Source: Cellulomonas iranensis NBRC 101100 = JCM 18110
Lineage (GTDB): Bacteria > Actinomycetota > Actinomycetes > Actinomycetales > Cellulomonadaceae
Direction: 5' to 3'
Assembly: GCF_001552375.1 (NCBI RefSeq)
Contig: NZ_BCRB01000039.1
Location: forward strand, 1 to 33,575
Length of the DNA stretch: 33,575 nt
Positions 32,964-33,575 of this stretch are shown here, one piece after another. How positions within the stretch are numbered: the stretch's first letter is position 1; each line of letters begins with the position of its first letter. The translations under genes and the position numbers were made by a program. The notes under the pieces are model-generated. The model was given only the letters and a program-made list of their open reading frames with translations, had not been told where the DNA came from and ran no database searches.

Positions 32964-33575
32964 ATGGCGTTCACGCAGCCCCAGCGGATCCCGACGACGC
33001 CCACGCTCCCGACGGGCGAGACCGTCGCGCGCTACGGCACCTACCTCGAGGCGCAGAAGGCCGTCGAGCTGCTCGCCGAGAAGTCGTTCCCGGTGCGCGC
33101 CGTGACGATCGTCGGCAGCGACCTGCGCATGGTCGAGCGCGTCATCCGGCGGCTCTCCTACCCGAGCGCGGCGCTCGGCGGCTTCCTCTCCGGCGCGTGG
33201 TTCGGGCTGTTCGTGGGCCTGATCCTCACGCTGTTCTCGCCGACCGGCGGGCCCGGCATCATGCTGCCCGCGATCCTGCTCGGCGGTGCGTTCGGCCTGC
33301 TGCTGTCGGTCATCGGCTACTCGTTCACGCGCGGCCGGCGGGACTTCGCGTCCGCGAGCCAGATCGTCGCGACGTCGTACTCGGTGCTGTGCCAGGCCGA
33401 GCACGCGCACAAGGCCCGGAACCTGCTCGCCGAGACCGGGGGAGTCGTGTCCGGCTGGCCCGAGCCGGTCGCACCGCCCGCGCCGCCCGTCGGTCCGCCG
33501 CCCTCGGCCCCCGGCACGGGGTACCTGCCGCCCGGGGCCGACGCGCCCGCCGGGCCGCCCGTCCCGCCGCAGCCC
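32964..33575 (+). CDS. general stress protein (YflT-like), 3' end beyond the window
   Basis: An open frame of 204 codons without a stop before the window ends. Residues about 22-65 (VARYGTYLEAQKAVELLAEKSFPVRAVTIVG...) resemble the general stress/YflT (GSP17M-like) domain. Two TM helices follow at about 72-94 and 99-117, then a short cytosolic part and a Pro/Gly-rich tail from about residue 160, still running at the end. A strong GGAGGA (32951-32956) precedes ATG 32964. A 10-bp stem (32888-32897 with 32916-32925) lies in the upstream gap. It is divergent from the MgtE_N/CBS gene. Confidence 0.85.
   Translation, partial: MAFTQPQRIPTTPTLPTGETVARYGTYLEAQKAVELLAEKSFPVRAVTIVGSDLRMVERVIRRLSYPSAALGGFLSGAWFGLFVGLILTLFSPTGGPGIMLPAILLGGAFGLLLSVIGYSFTRGRRDFASASQIVATSYSVLCQAEHAHKARNLLAETGGVVSGWPEPVAPPAPPVGPPPSAPGTGYLPPGADAPAGPPVPPQP

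Overview
The window is very GC-rich DNA with strong G/C at third codon positions, many GTG starts and many genes that appear to lack a leader. This fits a Gram-positive actinobacterium. A secreted esterase joined through a Pro-Thr linker to a family 2 cellulose-binding module, a ChvE/MmsAB-type sugar importer and galactose genes suggest a plant-polymer degrader. Cellulomonas or a close relative is my best guess, by inference only. I see no rRNA, tRNA, CRISPR array, phage or insertion sequence; the region looks like ordinary chromosome.

Layout. (1) 1-6574, plus strand: a gene-free 5' region, then a monosaccharide ABC importer (binding lipoprotein, double-NBD ATPase, permease) ending at a hairpin. 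A ROK-family regulator follows, overlapped by an orphan single-NBD sugar-type ABC ATPase. (2) 6594-9687, minus strand: a small two-TM protein, the secreted esterase-CBM2 and purU. (3) 9736-14133: a GNAT acetyltransferase, a divergent EamA exporter/MarR regulator pair, a 480-aa membrane protein of unknown function and a small secreted Cys-containing protein. (4) 14197-18081, plus: a ZTP (pfl) riboswitch, glyA, folD, a hairpin, a VOC-fold protein and exonuclease III. (5) 18148-26001, minus: two back-to-back MacAB-like ABC systems. One has a lipoprotein, a peptidoglycan-binding adaptor, ATPase and permease; the other has a Cys-containing adaptor, ATPase and permease. (6) 26190-29541, minus: a DeoR regulator, galT and galK. 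(7) 29722-32794, minus: Mrp/ApbC, a DUF1003 protein and a soluble MgtE_N/CBS protein, with a divergent general-stress (YflT-like) gene that runs off the end of the window.

The genes fall into functional groups. Sugar import and the Leloir enzymes provide carbon entry, and the esterase could release acyl groups from plant polymers outside the cell. PurU, GlyA and FolD all act on the folate one-carbon pool, and glyA-folD sits behind a riboswitch for the purine-pathway alarmone ZTP. The two MacAB-like systems probably export or extract something at the cell envelope, but their substrates cannot be read from the sequence.

The observations I find most worth following are: the lipoprotein with a repeated C-x4-G-[F/Y] motif feeding the peptidoglycan-binding ABC system; a dyad that covers the -10 boxes of both the eamA and marR promoters; about ten genes with a -10-like hexamer 5-8 nt before the start codon; the orphan sugar ATPase fused translationally to a ROK regulator; and the riboswitch with two mutually exclusive downstream hairpins.
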